A stretch of DNA of 64,000 nucleotides from Prevotella sp. (GTDB taxonomy: Bacteria; Bacteroidota; Bacteroidia; Bacteroidales; Bacteroidaceae), in NCBI GenBank assembly GCA_022511075.1, contig JAFLSE010000002.1, positions 1 through 64,000 of the forward strand, given 5' to 3'. Under the pieces are notes generated by a model that was not told where the DNA came from, made no database searches, and saw nothing but the letters and a program-made list of their open reading frames with translations. Made by a program: the position numbers and the translations under genes. This document shows, one piece after another, positions 1 through 8,700 of this stretch. Every line of letters starts with the position of its first letter. Position 1 is the first letter of the stretch.

Positions 1-1090
1 TTGAGCCTGCATTGCGTATTTGGATATTGTCAAGATGTATTCCGTTTATTCGTCCTACGGTGTCGATGGGAATAGGCGTTTCTGAACCGTCGGCGAAGCG
101 ATAGCCTCTTCCTCTATTGCCCAGACGAACGAAGATAGGCGACTCCGTGCCTTCCACGTTGATATCTGACACAGTGACATTCTCCATTATTCCGCCGTCG
201 ACTATTTCGAGAGATATTGCCGATGAACCAATCCACTGACCAAAGAATTTTTCTTTTTGGTCATAACTCGGTTTCACCACGATGCCGCCGATGCTGATGT
301 TACGAAATCCGCCGTTGGTCTCCGTGCCAAGCTTTATTGCATTGCAGTGGCTTGATACCACGCAGTCGGATATGCGTATGTTCTCACAGAGGCGCGGCGA
401 GGTGCTTTTAAGGGTTATGCCGTCATCGTCGGAGTCTGCTATCATATTTGTTACGATAACCTCGTGGCAACCGTCAAGATCGAGCGCATCATTGTTGTAG
501 TTGTTGCGGTTGAACACCTTTATGCCGTCAATCCTCAATCGGTCGCAGGCAAGGTAGTGCTGCATCCAGCAGCCGCTGTTGCGCAGCGTGATATCCTTCA
601 CCACGATGTCCTCGCTCTGTATGAAGCGCAGCAGGTGAGGACGTGTTATGCCCTCGTCGTTCCACGACAGTTTCTTGAACGAACGTCCTCGTCCGTCGAT
701 TGTTCCGTATCCGCTGATAACCACGTTTTTCACCTTGTCAGCATAAACCAACTGGATTGTGGTGGTCTGCGTGCGCAGCGAAACATAGTCAGATTTCATC
801 GGGCGATAGTCTTTAAGGTCGGTGCTGCCATATAGGGTAGCACCGTGTTCAAGATAGAGGTGAATATTGCTTTTCAACTCTATTGTACCTATCTTGTAAT
901 CGCCTGTTGGCACAATAACCCTTCCTCCGCCGGCACGTGAGCAGTCGTCGATGGCTTGTTGCACGGCGTTAGTGCTTAACACGGTGGTGTCAGACTTTGC
1001 ACCATAATTAATAATGTTATAGTCTTTTGCCGTGGCAGCCATGCATAAGCCAAGTGCCGACAAGGAGAGAAAGAGTCTTCTGATAGTCAT
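1..1090 (-). CDS. GH28-family pectin hydrolase (polygalacturonase-like), partial
   Basis: The frame opens with ATG at 1090 and stays open to the window edge, so the C-terminus is missing. The first 21 residues (MTIRRLFLSLSALGLCMAATA) look like a Sec signal peptide, placing the enzyme in the periplasm or on the surface. The mature protein begins with the NYGAKSD motif common at the start of pectate-lyase/GH28 beta-helices. It then shows a repetitive right-handed helix pattern and GH28-like catalytic blocks: NNDALD, DSDDDG (the paired aspartates) and SSHCNAIKLG. Known family members hydrolyse polygalacturonate or rhamnogalacturonan backbones; the exact substrate cannot be told. It starts 15 bp after the upstream oxidoreductase gene on the same strand, so it is probably co-transcribed with that gene and serS, an unusual context for a polysaccharide hydrolase. 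Confidence 0.88.
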   Translation of the reverse strand, partial: MTIRRLFLSLSALGLCMAATAKDYNIINYGAKSDTTVLSTNAVQQAIDDCSRAGGGRVIVPTGDYKIGTIELKSNIHLYLEHGATLYGSTDLKDYRPMKSDYVSLRTQTTTIQLVYADKVKNVVISGYGTIDGRGRSFKKLSWNDEGITRPHLLRFIQSEDIVVKDITLRNSGCWMQHYLACDRLRIDGIKVFNRNNYNNDALDLDGCHEVIVTNMIADSDDDGITLKSTSPRLCENIRISDCVVSSHCNAIKLGTETNGGFRNISIGGIVVKPSYDQKEKFFGQWIGSSAISLEIVDGGIMENVTVSDINVEGTESPIFVRLGNRGRGYRFADGSETPIPIDTVGRINGIHLDNIQIRNAGS

Positions 1091-1105
1091 GAAATCGCAA
1101 TTATT

Positions 1106-3460
1106 TTAATTTTGTTCCTGCAACTGCTGGTGCATGCTTGCTGCGGCACGCCTGCCGTCGCCCATGGCGAGTATCACGGTAGCACCACCGCGCACGATGT
1201 CGCCACCGGCATAGATATTGCTGCGGTTGCTCTGCATGTTTTCGTTGACAACGATGGTGTTCTTCCTGCCAAGCTCGAGACCTTTTATTGATTGTGGCAC
1301 GAGTGGATTAGGGCTAACACCAACGGCAACTACAACCTGGTCAACATCGAGTGTCACAGTCTTGCCTTCAACGGGTACAGGGCTGCGGCGACCTGACTCG
1401 TCGGGCTCTCCAAGCTCCATAACCTGAAGCACAGCCTTGCATACAGCACCGTTTTCATCGGCAATGTATTCTATCGGGTTGTGCAGTGTGAGGAAATTTA
1501 TGCCTTCTTCCTTGGCGTGCTTCACCTCTTCGAGACGTGCCGGCATTTCTGCCTCTGAACGGCGGTAAACAATCGTAACCTCTGCACCAAGGCGCTTTGC
1601 CGTGCGGCAAGAGTCCATTGCTGTGTTGCCGCCACCCACAACGAGTACGTTTTTTGCAGGATTAATCGGAGTATCGGTATGAGGACTTGCAGCATCCATA
1701 AGGTTTACGCGAGTGAGATACTCGTTTGATGACATTATGTTTATGCTGTTCTCGCCGGGAATATTCATGAAGTTTGGAAGTCCAGCGCCAGAGCCAACGA
1801 AGATGCCCTTGAAGCCTTCTTCCTCTAATTCCTCTATGCTTATTGTCTTGCCCACGATGCAGTCGGTGATGAACTTAACGCCCATTTTCTTCAGGTTCTC
1901 AATCTCCACATCAACGATGGCATTGGGCAGACGGAACTCTGGAATGCCGTATTTCAACACGCCTCCAATCTCGTGGAGAGCCTCAAACACATGCACATCA
2001 TAGCCCAACTTTGCCATATCACCTGCAAAACTTAATCCTGCCGGACCAGAGCCGACAACAGCAACCTTTATGCCGTTGGCAGGAGCAACATCGGGCAGCG
2101 ACATCATGCCGCTTTCGCGCTCGTAGTCGGCAGCGAAACGCTCCAAATAACCGATGGCTACGGCTGGCTCGTTCATCTTCAGGTGTATACACTTGCATTC
2201 GCACTGCTTTTCCTGCGGACAAACACGACCGCATACGGCAGGCAGGGCAGAAGTGGTCTTGAGCACTCTTGCAGCAGCAAGGAACTCACCACGCTCAATG
2301 TTCTTTATGAACGAAGGAATGTTTATGTTTACAGGGCAGCCTTCGACGCACGAAGGATTGGCGCAGTCGAGACAGCGGCGTGCCTCATTGACAGCCATCT
2401 CCTTTGTGAGTCCGGTGTTAACCTCCTCTTTGCGACTTGTTGAGCGGTATACTGGGTCGAGTTCCGGCATTACTACACGCTTTATGGCTGTGCGCTCCTT
2501 TGGTTTCATGGAACTGCGTAAAGCCTTGCGCCACTCTGCGTTACGGTCGAGAAGTTCTTCTATAGGAGTATTGCCTTGCGTATTCTCTGCAGCGGCAATC
2601 TTTGCTGCACGCTCGGCATTGTCGGCATCCACTTTCACAAGATGCTGCTCAAAATTCTCCATCTCTTCCTGCTCCACGCGCTTGAATGTTCCCATGCGCT
2701 TGAACATCTCGTCCCAGTCGACAAGCGAGCCGTCGAACTCAGGTCCGTCGATGCAAACAAACTTGGTCTTTCCACCTATCGTGAGTCGGCATGCACCGCA
2801 CATTCCAGTACCGTCAACCATTATGGTATTGAGCGAAACATCCGTTGGAATGTTATATTTCTGCGTGAGCATACAGCTGAATTTCATCATTATTGGAGGA
2901 CCAATGGCAAACACTTTGTCGATATGCTCCTGCTGTATGAATTTCTCGATGCCCACGGTCACTACACCTTTCTCGCCCTTTGAGCCGTCATCGGTCATGA
3001 TGATAACCTCGTCGGAACTTTCGCGCACCTCGTCTTCCAATATAACAAGGTCGGAAGAGCGTCCTGCTATTACCGACAATACCCTGTTGCCGGCAGCCTT
3101 AAGTGCCCTCATTATTGGCAGCATGGGGGCAACGCCCACGCCACCGCCTGCACAAATCACCGTACCGAATTTCTCGATATGCGTAGGTTGTCCGAGTGGT
3201 CCTACAACGTCTGCCACATAGTCGCCTTCGTTGAGTTTACACAGCTTTATCGAAGAAAGTCCAACGGTCTGTACCACCAACGTTATTGTGCCTTTCTCAA
3301 TATTGGAATCGGCGATGGTAAGCGGCATTCTCTCTCCGTTCTTGTCAACACGTACAATCACGAAATTGCCAGCCTTGCGGCTTTTTGCTATCAACGGGGC
3401 TTCAATCTCAAACTTATATACCTTGTCTGAAAATTGTACCTTTTTTACTATTTTGTTCAT
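1106..3460 (-). CDS. fused NfnA-NfnB-type NADH-dependent ferredoxin:NADP oxidoreductase (annotated elsewhere as GltD/PyrK fusion)
   Basis: 784 residues with two units. Residues 1-250 are a ferredoxin-NADP reductase/PyrK-like FAD module with a GGGVGVAP nucleotide-binding loop (about 105-112) and a 2Fe-2S site at D216, C221, C224 and C236. Residues 330-784 are GltD-like: 4Fe-4S cysteines at 363, 366, 371, 375, 410, 414, 420 and 424, then an FAD motif GSGPAG (470-475) and an NADPH motif GGGNTA. This order matches NfnA plus NfnB, the electron-bifurcating transhydrogenase that couples NADH and reduced ferredoxin oxidation to NADP reduction. The D-C-C-C cluster ligand pattern favours NfnA over ordinary PyrK. 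No glutamate synthase large subunit is adjacent, which argues against a GltD role. It starts 5 bp after the serS stop. Confidence 0.85.
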   Translation of the reverse strand: MNKIVKKVQFSDKVYKFEIEAPLIAKSRKAGNFVIVRVDKNGERMPLTIADSNIEKGTITLVVQTVGLSSIKLCKLNEGDYVADVVGPLGQPTHIEKFGTVICAGGGVGVAPMLPIMRALKAAGNRVLSVIAGRSSDLVILEDEVRESSDEVIIMTDDGSKGEKGVVTVGIEKFIQQEHIDKVFAIGPPIMMKFSCMLTQKYNIPTDVSLNTIMVDGTGMCGACRLTIGGKTKFVCIDGPEFDGSLVDWDEMFKRMGTFKRVEQEEMENFEQHLVKVDADNAERAAKIAAAENTQGNTPIEELLDRNAEWRKALRSSMKPKERTAIKRVVMPELDPVYRSTSRKEEVNTGLTKEMAVNEARRCLDCANPSCVEGCPVNINIPSFIKNIERGEFLAAARVLKTTSALPAVCGRVCPQEKQCECKCIHLKMNEPAVAIGYLERFAADYERESGMMSLPDVAPANGIKVAVVGSGPAGLSFAGDMAKLGYDVHVFEALHEIGGVLKYGIPEFRLPNAIVDVEIENLKKMGVKFITDCIVGKTISIEELEEEGFKGIFVGSGAGLPNFMNIPGENSINIMSSNEYLTRVNLMDAASPHTDTPINPAKNVLVVGGGNTAMDSCRTAKRLGAEVTIVYRRSEAEMPARLEEVKHAKEEGINFLTLHNPIEYIADENGAVCKAVLQVMELGEPDESGRRSPVPVEGKTVTLDVDQVVVAVGVSPNPLVPQSIKGLELGRKNTIVVNENMQSNRSNIYAGGDIVRGGATVILAMGDGRRAAASMHQQLQEQN

Positions 3461-3465
3461 AGTGA

Positions 3466-4755
3466 TTAAAAGTTTTTGTCATCGAGAATCTCAAATCCGC
3501 AGTAAGGCACGAGGCACTTTGGCACGCGCACGCCTTCGGGTGTTTGGTTGTTCTCTATTATGGAAGCCACGATGCGTGGGAATGCCAATGCAGAGCCGTT
3601 GAGTGTGTGGCAAAGTTCTATCTTCTTATTGTCAGCACGACGGTAGCGGCATTTCAGACGGTTTGCCTGATAGCTCTCGAAGTTGGAAGTTGAGCTTACC
3701 TCAAGCCAACGCTTCTGTGCGGCAGAGTAGACCTCGAAGTCGTAGCATATAGCAGAAGTGAAACTCATGTCGCCGCCGCAGAGACGCAGTATGCGATATG
3801 GAAGCTCGAGCTTAATCAGCAGTCCCTCAACGTGTTCGAGCATTTCCTTTAAACTCTCGTAAGAATGTTCGGGAGTGTCTATGCGTACAATCTCAACCTT
3901 GTCAAACTGATGCAGGCGGTTGAGTCCGCGCACATCCTTGCCATAGCTGCCAGCCTCGCGACGGAAGCATCCGCTATATGCCGTGCGCTTTATCGGAAGG
4001 TCTTTCTCGTCGAGTATCACATCGCGGAAAATGTTTGTAACGGGTACTTCCGCTGTTGGGATAAGATAAAGATTGTCGGCAGTGCAGTGATACATCTGTC
4101 CTTCCTTGTCGGGCAACTGTCCTGTGCCGTAGCCTGATGCCTCGTTGACAACGTAAGGTGGCTGCACTTCAAGATAGCCGCTCTTGCGTGCCTCATCCAG
4201 GAAGAACGCTTCGAGTGCGCGCTGCAAACGAGCCATCTTACCGATATAGAGTGGGAAACCAGCACCGGTAATCTTTACGCCGAGGTCAAAATCTATAAGA
4301 TTGAATTTCTTGCAGATATCCCAGTGGCATTGTGCATCCTCTGGCAGTTCAGGAATGACTCCGCCTTGCTTTACCACCACGTTATCCTCTGCACCTGCAC
4401 CCTCTGGCACTTCATCGCTCGGAATATTAGGTATTTGGCACAGCAATTTGGTCATTTCCGCCTCGGCAGCCTCCATTTCATCCTGCAACTGCTTATCTAA
4501 TTGTTTCAGTTCGGCAACCTTTGCCTTTATCTCTTCCGCCTCGGCTTTCTTGCCCTCTTTCATGAGCGAGCCGATTTGTTTAGACATCTGGTTTGCCTCC
4601 ATCTTTGTCTTGTCGAGTTTCTGCTGTGCGTCACGACGACGCTTGTCAACAGCAATCACGCCTTCTACAGCCTCTTTTGCACCCTTGAAGTGCTTCTTCT
4701 CCAAACCGCGTATTACGCGTTCTGTCTCTTCCGTTATCAGTTTGAGTGTAAGCAT
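3466..4755 (-). CDS. serS: seryl-tRNA synthetase
   Basis: 429 residues, the normal length for a class II seryl-tRNA synthetase. The first ~110 residues form the charged, heptad-rich antiparallel coiled-coil arm that contacts the long variable arm of tRNA-Ser. The catalytic core has the TAEVP serine-binding motif, motif 2 around GCFRREAGSYGKDVRGLNRLHQFDKVE, and motif 3 near NGSALAFPRIVASIIENNQ. The enzyme charges tRNA-Ser in the cytoplasm. ATG at 4755 keeps the whole arm. It lies 29 bp after the membrane-protein gene and 5 bp before the Nfn-like gene, so it is probably in one transcription unit with them, driven from the promoter near 5500. Confidence 0.97.
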   Translation of the reverse strand: MLTLKLITEETERVIRGLEKKHFKGAKEAVEGVIAVDKRRRDAQQKLDKTKMEANQMSKQIGSLMKEGKKAEAEEIKAKVAELKQLDKQLQDEMEAAEAEMTKLLCQIPNIPSDEVPEGAGAEDNVVVKQGGVIPELPEDAQCHWDICKKFNLIDFDLGVKITGAGFPLYIGKMARLQRALEAFFLDEARKSGYLEVQPPYVVNEASGYGTGQLPDKEGQMYHCTADNLYLIPTAEVPVTNIFRDVILDEKDLPIKRTAYSGCFRREAGSYGKDVRGLNRLHQFDKVEIVRIDTPEHSYESLKEMLEHVEGLLIKLELPYRILRLCGGDMSFTSAICYDFEVYSAAQKRWLEVSSTSNFESYQANRLKCRYRRADNKKIELCHTLNGSALAFPRIVASIIENNQTPEGVRVPKCLVPYCGFEILDDKNF

Positions 4756-4784
4756 AATGATATTTTTTTTATTTTTGTTATTCC

Positions 4785-5468
4785 TTAAATTGGTGTATCT
4801 TTCTTAAACTTGTTCTTAGCCTCGTCCTTTGCCGCCATACTGCCGCAGGCATAGTAGAGCACAAAGAGTGGGAGCGAGGTTATGAATAATTTGAGCAATC
4901 CCGATATTGGGTATACTATGTTTGTGAGCCATACCATCGAAGATGTTGTGCCAACAGGGTCGCCATTGAGTATGCCTATCTGCGCATTAATGTTTGCAAG
5001 CAGCAGCACCACTGCGGGCAGCATAAACACGCACAGTGCCACTGCCACAACCATTAGCGATATAAAGAGTGCTCCAAATGTTGTTCCCAAATGATGAAAA
5101 CACAGTTTTATGCCGCGTGCAAAAGTGTGCAATGGCTTGTCTTGTGGTACGAATATTCGCAAAAGACAAAGATATACGCAAAACTCAAGAATGCCGCCTA
5201 TGACAATCAGTGCAAGTATGGCTAATGCCGATGTAAATAGCGACTTTTCATCGGTGGGCATTCCCACGTTGTGATAGTTGTTGAGCGGCAGATAATAGTT
5301 TGCAAAAATTATAAGCAATGCAGAAAACGCGACAGCGTGGAGGAGTGCCACATGCCAAGACTTGCGAATTATCGACATAAAACTCCTCAGATACATTGCC
5401 GTGCCTTTTGCAAAGCATTTTGCCACGTTGCGCACTTCCTTGATGCTTTCTTCTTTATTCGGTTCCAT
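4785..5468 (-). CDS. hypothetical multi-pass membrane protein
   Basis: 227 residues with about five hydrophobic segments (approximately 38-57, 80-105, 130-160, 185-208) separated by short polar loops and a basic C-terminal tail (KDEAKNKFKKDTPI). No catalytic motif is visible and I do not recognise the family with confidence. It is the first gene of the serS unit; a well-formed promoter sits 26 bp upstream of its ATG. Its function is unknown; a general inner-membrane role is all that can be inferred. Confidence 0.75.
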   Translation of the reverse strand: MEPNKEESIKEVRNVAKCFAKGTAMYLRSFMSIIRKSWHVALLHAVAFSALLIIFANYYLPLNNYHNVGMPTDEKSLFTSALAILALIVIGGILEFCVYLCLLRIFVPQDKPLHTFARGIKLCFHHLGTTFGALFISLMVVAVALCVFMLPAVVLLLANINAQIGILNGDPVGTTSSMVWLTNIVYPISGLLKLFITSLPLFVLYYACGSMAAKDEAKNKFKKDTPI

Positions 5469-5493
5469 TGTTTATATATTACAAATTTAAGTG

Positions 5494-5525
5494 CAAAGTT
5501 ACGAATAAAAAATGAGACCACCAAA
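5494..5525 (-). promoter_or_regulatory. Bacteroidetes-type promoter for the membrane protein-serS-nfn unit
   Basis: On the minus strand, TTTG (5522-5525) is followed after exactly 20 bases by TAACTTTG (5494-5501), matching TTTG-N19/21-TAnnTTTG. The ATG at 5468 is about 26 bases below the -7 box. Confidence 0.75.
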
Positions 5526-5580
5526 TTTCAGGCGCTGTTAAAAGCGAAAAACGATACCGCTTTGCACTTCAGAATGAATT

Positions 5581-5676
5581 TTGCTACATTGCTACAATGC
5601 TACATTGCTTGCGGCTTCATCTGCCAACAAAGCAAGCTTCGATGGGCATCGAAACGGCAAGCGATGTCCATCGAGA
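5581..5676. repeat. 8-bp tandem repeat plus dispersed palindromic element (copy A)
   Basis: Positions 5581-5604 are three tandem 8-mers (TTGCTACA, TTGCTACA, ATGCTACA). They are followed by a segment at 5638-5676 containing TTCGATG-GG-CATCGAA. Its core (about 28 bp) matches, in reverse orientation and with one mismatch, the element near 19310-19340. No gene lies here; the stretch separates the promoter at 5494 from the stop of the 1245-residue gene. Confidence 0.7.
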
Positions 5677-5701
5677 CTATGTGCCGAATGGTGATTATGA
5701 A

Positions 5702-8700
5702 TTAATAAACTCTCTTAATCTCCGCATTCGTGTAGTAGTGCAGCAGAATATCGTCGTATCCGTAGCCTTTTTCGCCCATGACGGCTGCACCTATCTGACA
5801 AAGCCCCACGCCGTGCCCCCATCCTGCACCAAAGAGGGTGAAACGCTGCGGAATGCCGTCGGCATCGGTGTTTTCTTTTTTTACTACGAAGGCACTGCTG
5901 TAGAGGTGGGTGTTGCTCAGCACGCGGCGAATCTCTAATTCCTTGCCGATGATGAGAGTCTTTTGCGTTCCTACGATTTTGAGGCGGCATATACGTCCGC
6001 TCTTTCCGCGCTCCAGCGGCACGAGGTCGGTAATAGCACCGAAGTCAGTGCCAGTCTTTTCGGTAAGCAGCGCCGAGATTTCATCCTGCGAGTATTCCAC
6101 CTGCCAGCGGTAGAAGTTTGCAGTCTCACGGTCGTAGTCGTTGAGCACCTGTCGCAGTGTGGCGGCATCGCGTGTGTTGCAGAAACTTTCCGGCTTCGAC
6201 ATTATCCACCTCTCAGCTTCCTGCTCCACGGTGAGGTCGGGCATCGTGGAGGGCTTGATGCCTTTGCCCGTAGGCGCAGCATCGCGCACGGCTGCAAGAT
6301 AACTCTTTGGTGTGTCCTCCCAGCAATACTGGAATTCCTCGCTCACTCCGCCGCAGCACTTGCTGAAACGCGCGTCGCATATCTCGCCGTCGCCCATTAG
6401 TATCTGCCCCCTCGTGGCGGCTATCGCTTTCTTCACTGCTGGGTTGCCAGCCTTGGTTATGCCCTGATAGCGTTGGCAGTGGTCGTCGGCGCAGACATCG
6501 AAGAGCGTATGGTCTTCGCGGTCGTACCAACGTATTATCTCATCGTCTTTCTTTATGAACGAGAAAAATCCGTTTGTCTCTCCTTCTTGTAGCCGCTTGC
6601 GCTTTTCCATTTGTGCGAGCAGCCAACTGCGCGAAATCACCGCGTGAGCCTTCAGCAGTTCGAGTGATGATGTTGCTGCCATTTCGCTCGAAATCACGCT
6701 TTCGAGATATTGCTCCACGGGCAACTCGTTGATTGCCACAATCTTGTCTGCCTCTACCACGAGGCGCAGCGTGCCCAAGAATGTCTGCCGCTCCTTGCGC
6801 TCCCAGTGGAAGTTTACGCCTATGGTTACGTCGTGAAGGCAGAACGATGCGTCGTCGTCTTGCGGACGGAAAGTGAGAGTGCTGTAGAGGTTGCCCTGCC
6901 ACAGTATGCCGCCCTCGGAGAACTCCACTTCTTGCTCTCCCGTGATGTCTGCTCCTTTTGCCGTGTAGTGAGAGTTTAGGGTGAAGGCTATCTTCTGTGC
7001 GCTCACTATGCCCACCGTCACCTGCGGCTCTTCGTGCGCTGCCGCAATGTCATTGTCGGCTTCTTTTTCAGCAAACGAGGCTTTGAGTTTTTCCACAACG
7101 TTTGCCATATCTTTTTCGTCTAACGCCACTTCGCGTAGAATGTCGCAGGCTTTTTCGGCTGTAATCTTGTTGTAGTCCTCGCGTCTCGGAACAATGAATA
7201 GTCCTGCCATGTCGAGTGCCCCCGGACTTATTATCATCTGCTCCACTCCCTCGGCATAGTAGCAGTCGGGGCGGTGCTTCTTCCTCGGCAATACCACCGT
7301 TAGTTGTTCCTCTCCGCTGCGCCACGCCACGATGTTCATCATCGGCTCAGTGTCGTCGGGTTGCAGGGGCAGAGCCTTGTAGAGGCTTTCAAAGAGAGCA
7401 ATGTCGCCCTCTGCCGAAATGCTTTTTATGAGGAACGCCGTGCAGGGATAGTCGGCAATTGTCCAGATGCCCTCGCCGTTTTCGCGCTCCACCACGGCAG
7501 TGAGGTTGCGGCATAGTCGCTGCCAAGACTTTTGCAACGGCACAATGCCACTCGTACCTGCCTGAAAATGAGCATGGTCGGGGGCTGACGCACCACATTT
7601 CGGTCCATTGTAGAACACCATTAGGTCGGGATATTCGTCGAGTATCTTGTGCATCTCGTCATAGTTGCCGAGTATCTGCTGCGGAGTGTGCGCAAGCGAG
7701 GGTATGGTGTAGTGTACTGGCAGAATAGGGTAGGGGTTAACGAGCAGTTCAAAGCGGCTGTCGAGTACTTTCTGTGCTTGCTCGGCAGGTCGGTTTTTCT
7801 CGCACAGGAAGCAGGGACGGCTCGTTATGTCGCTCTTTTTTATGCTTGCGCCCGTCGACACCATGCGTGCAGGGTTATGTTGTGCAATCATGGTGAGCGT
7901 CTCGGCTTCAAGTTCCTTTGTTTCAATGGCTTGCAGTTCGCGGTAGCGCACGCGGGCATCTTCCCACATTTGCAGTTGGCGGTTGAAGAAGCGCGTGAGC
8001 GAATTGTCGCTCATCGACTTTCCCTCGCCTTTCATCATCTGCTGGCGTGCAAGGATTTCGAGCGTGCGCAGACGGTCTTTATAAAGGTTGTTGGCGTTTA
8101 CCTGCTCCACGGAGAGTGCAGCATCGCTGTTGCCTCCCCATCGACGGCAAAGATAAAGTTCGTCGTAAATCCTGCCTATGCGGTAGCGGCGCGAGAAAAT
8201 CAGTCCGAGTGCATAGTCCTCACCGTAACTTGTGTTGGGGAATTGTATCTGTCGAAGCATCGGAGTGAAGAAGGCACGCGGCGCGCCAAGCCCGTTTATT
8301 CGCAGGGCGTTGTTTGCACCGTTCTCATCTGTCCACTCCCTGTGGTCTATTATTCCGGGGGGCAGTGTATTCAGGTCGAAGTCGCACATTCTGTAAGAGC
8401 CTATCACCATTGCCGCCTTCTGTTCGTAGAAGGCGTTTACTATTGCCTGTAGGGTGTTTTCGCTGCTGTATAGGTCGTCGCTGTCGAGTTGTACCGCAAA
8501 CCGTCCGCAATGCTCGTCGTTCACTGCCACGTTCCAGCATCCGCCAATTCCGAGGTCGGTGCGCTCTGGTATTATGTGTACGAGTCGTTCGTCGTCTATT
8601 GAGCGCAGCAGCCTTGTGGTGTCGTCGGTGGAGTGATTGTCCACCACAATAACGTTGTACCTGAACTTTGTGGTCTGTTTCAACGCGCTGTTCACTGCAT

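Noticed and set aside
2154..3221. 355-codon plus-strand frame opposite the Nfn-like gene
   Set aside because: Antisense shadow of a strongly conserved coding sequence; composition is Ser/Thr-rich with no motif.
5581..5604. tandem TTGCTACA units as a CRISPR array
   Set aside because: Units are 8 bp and contiguous without spacers; no cas gene is present.
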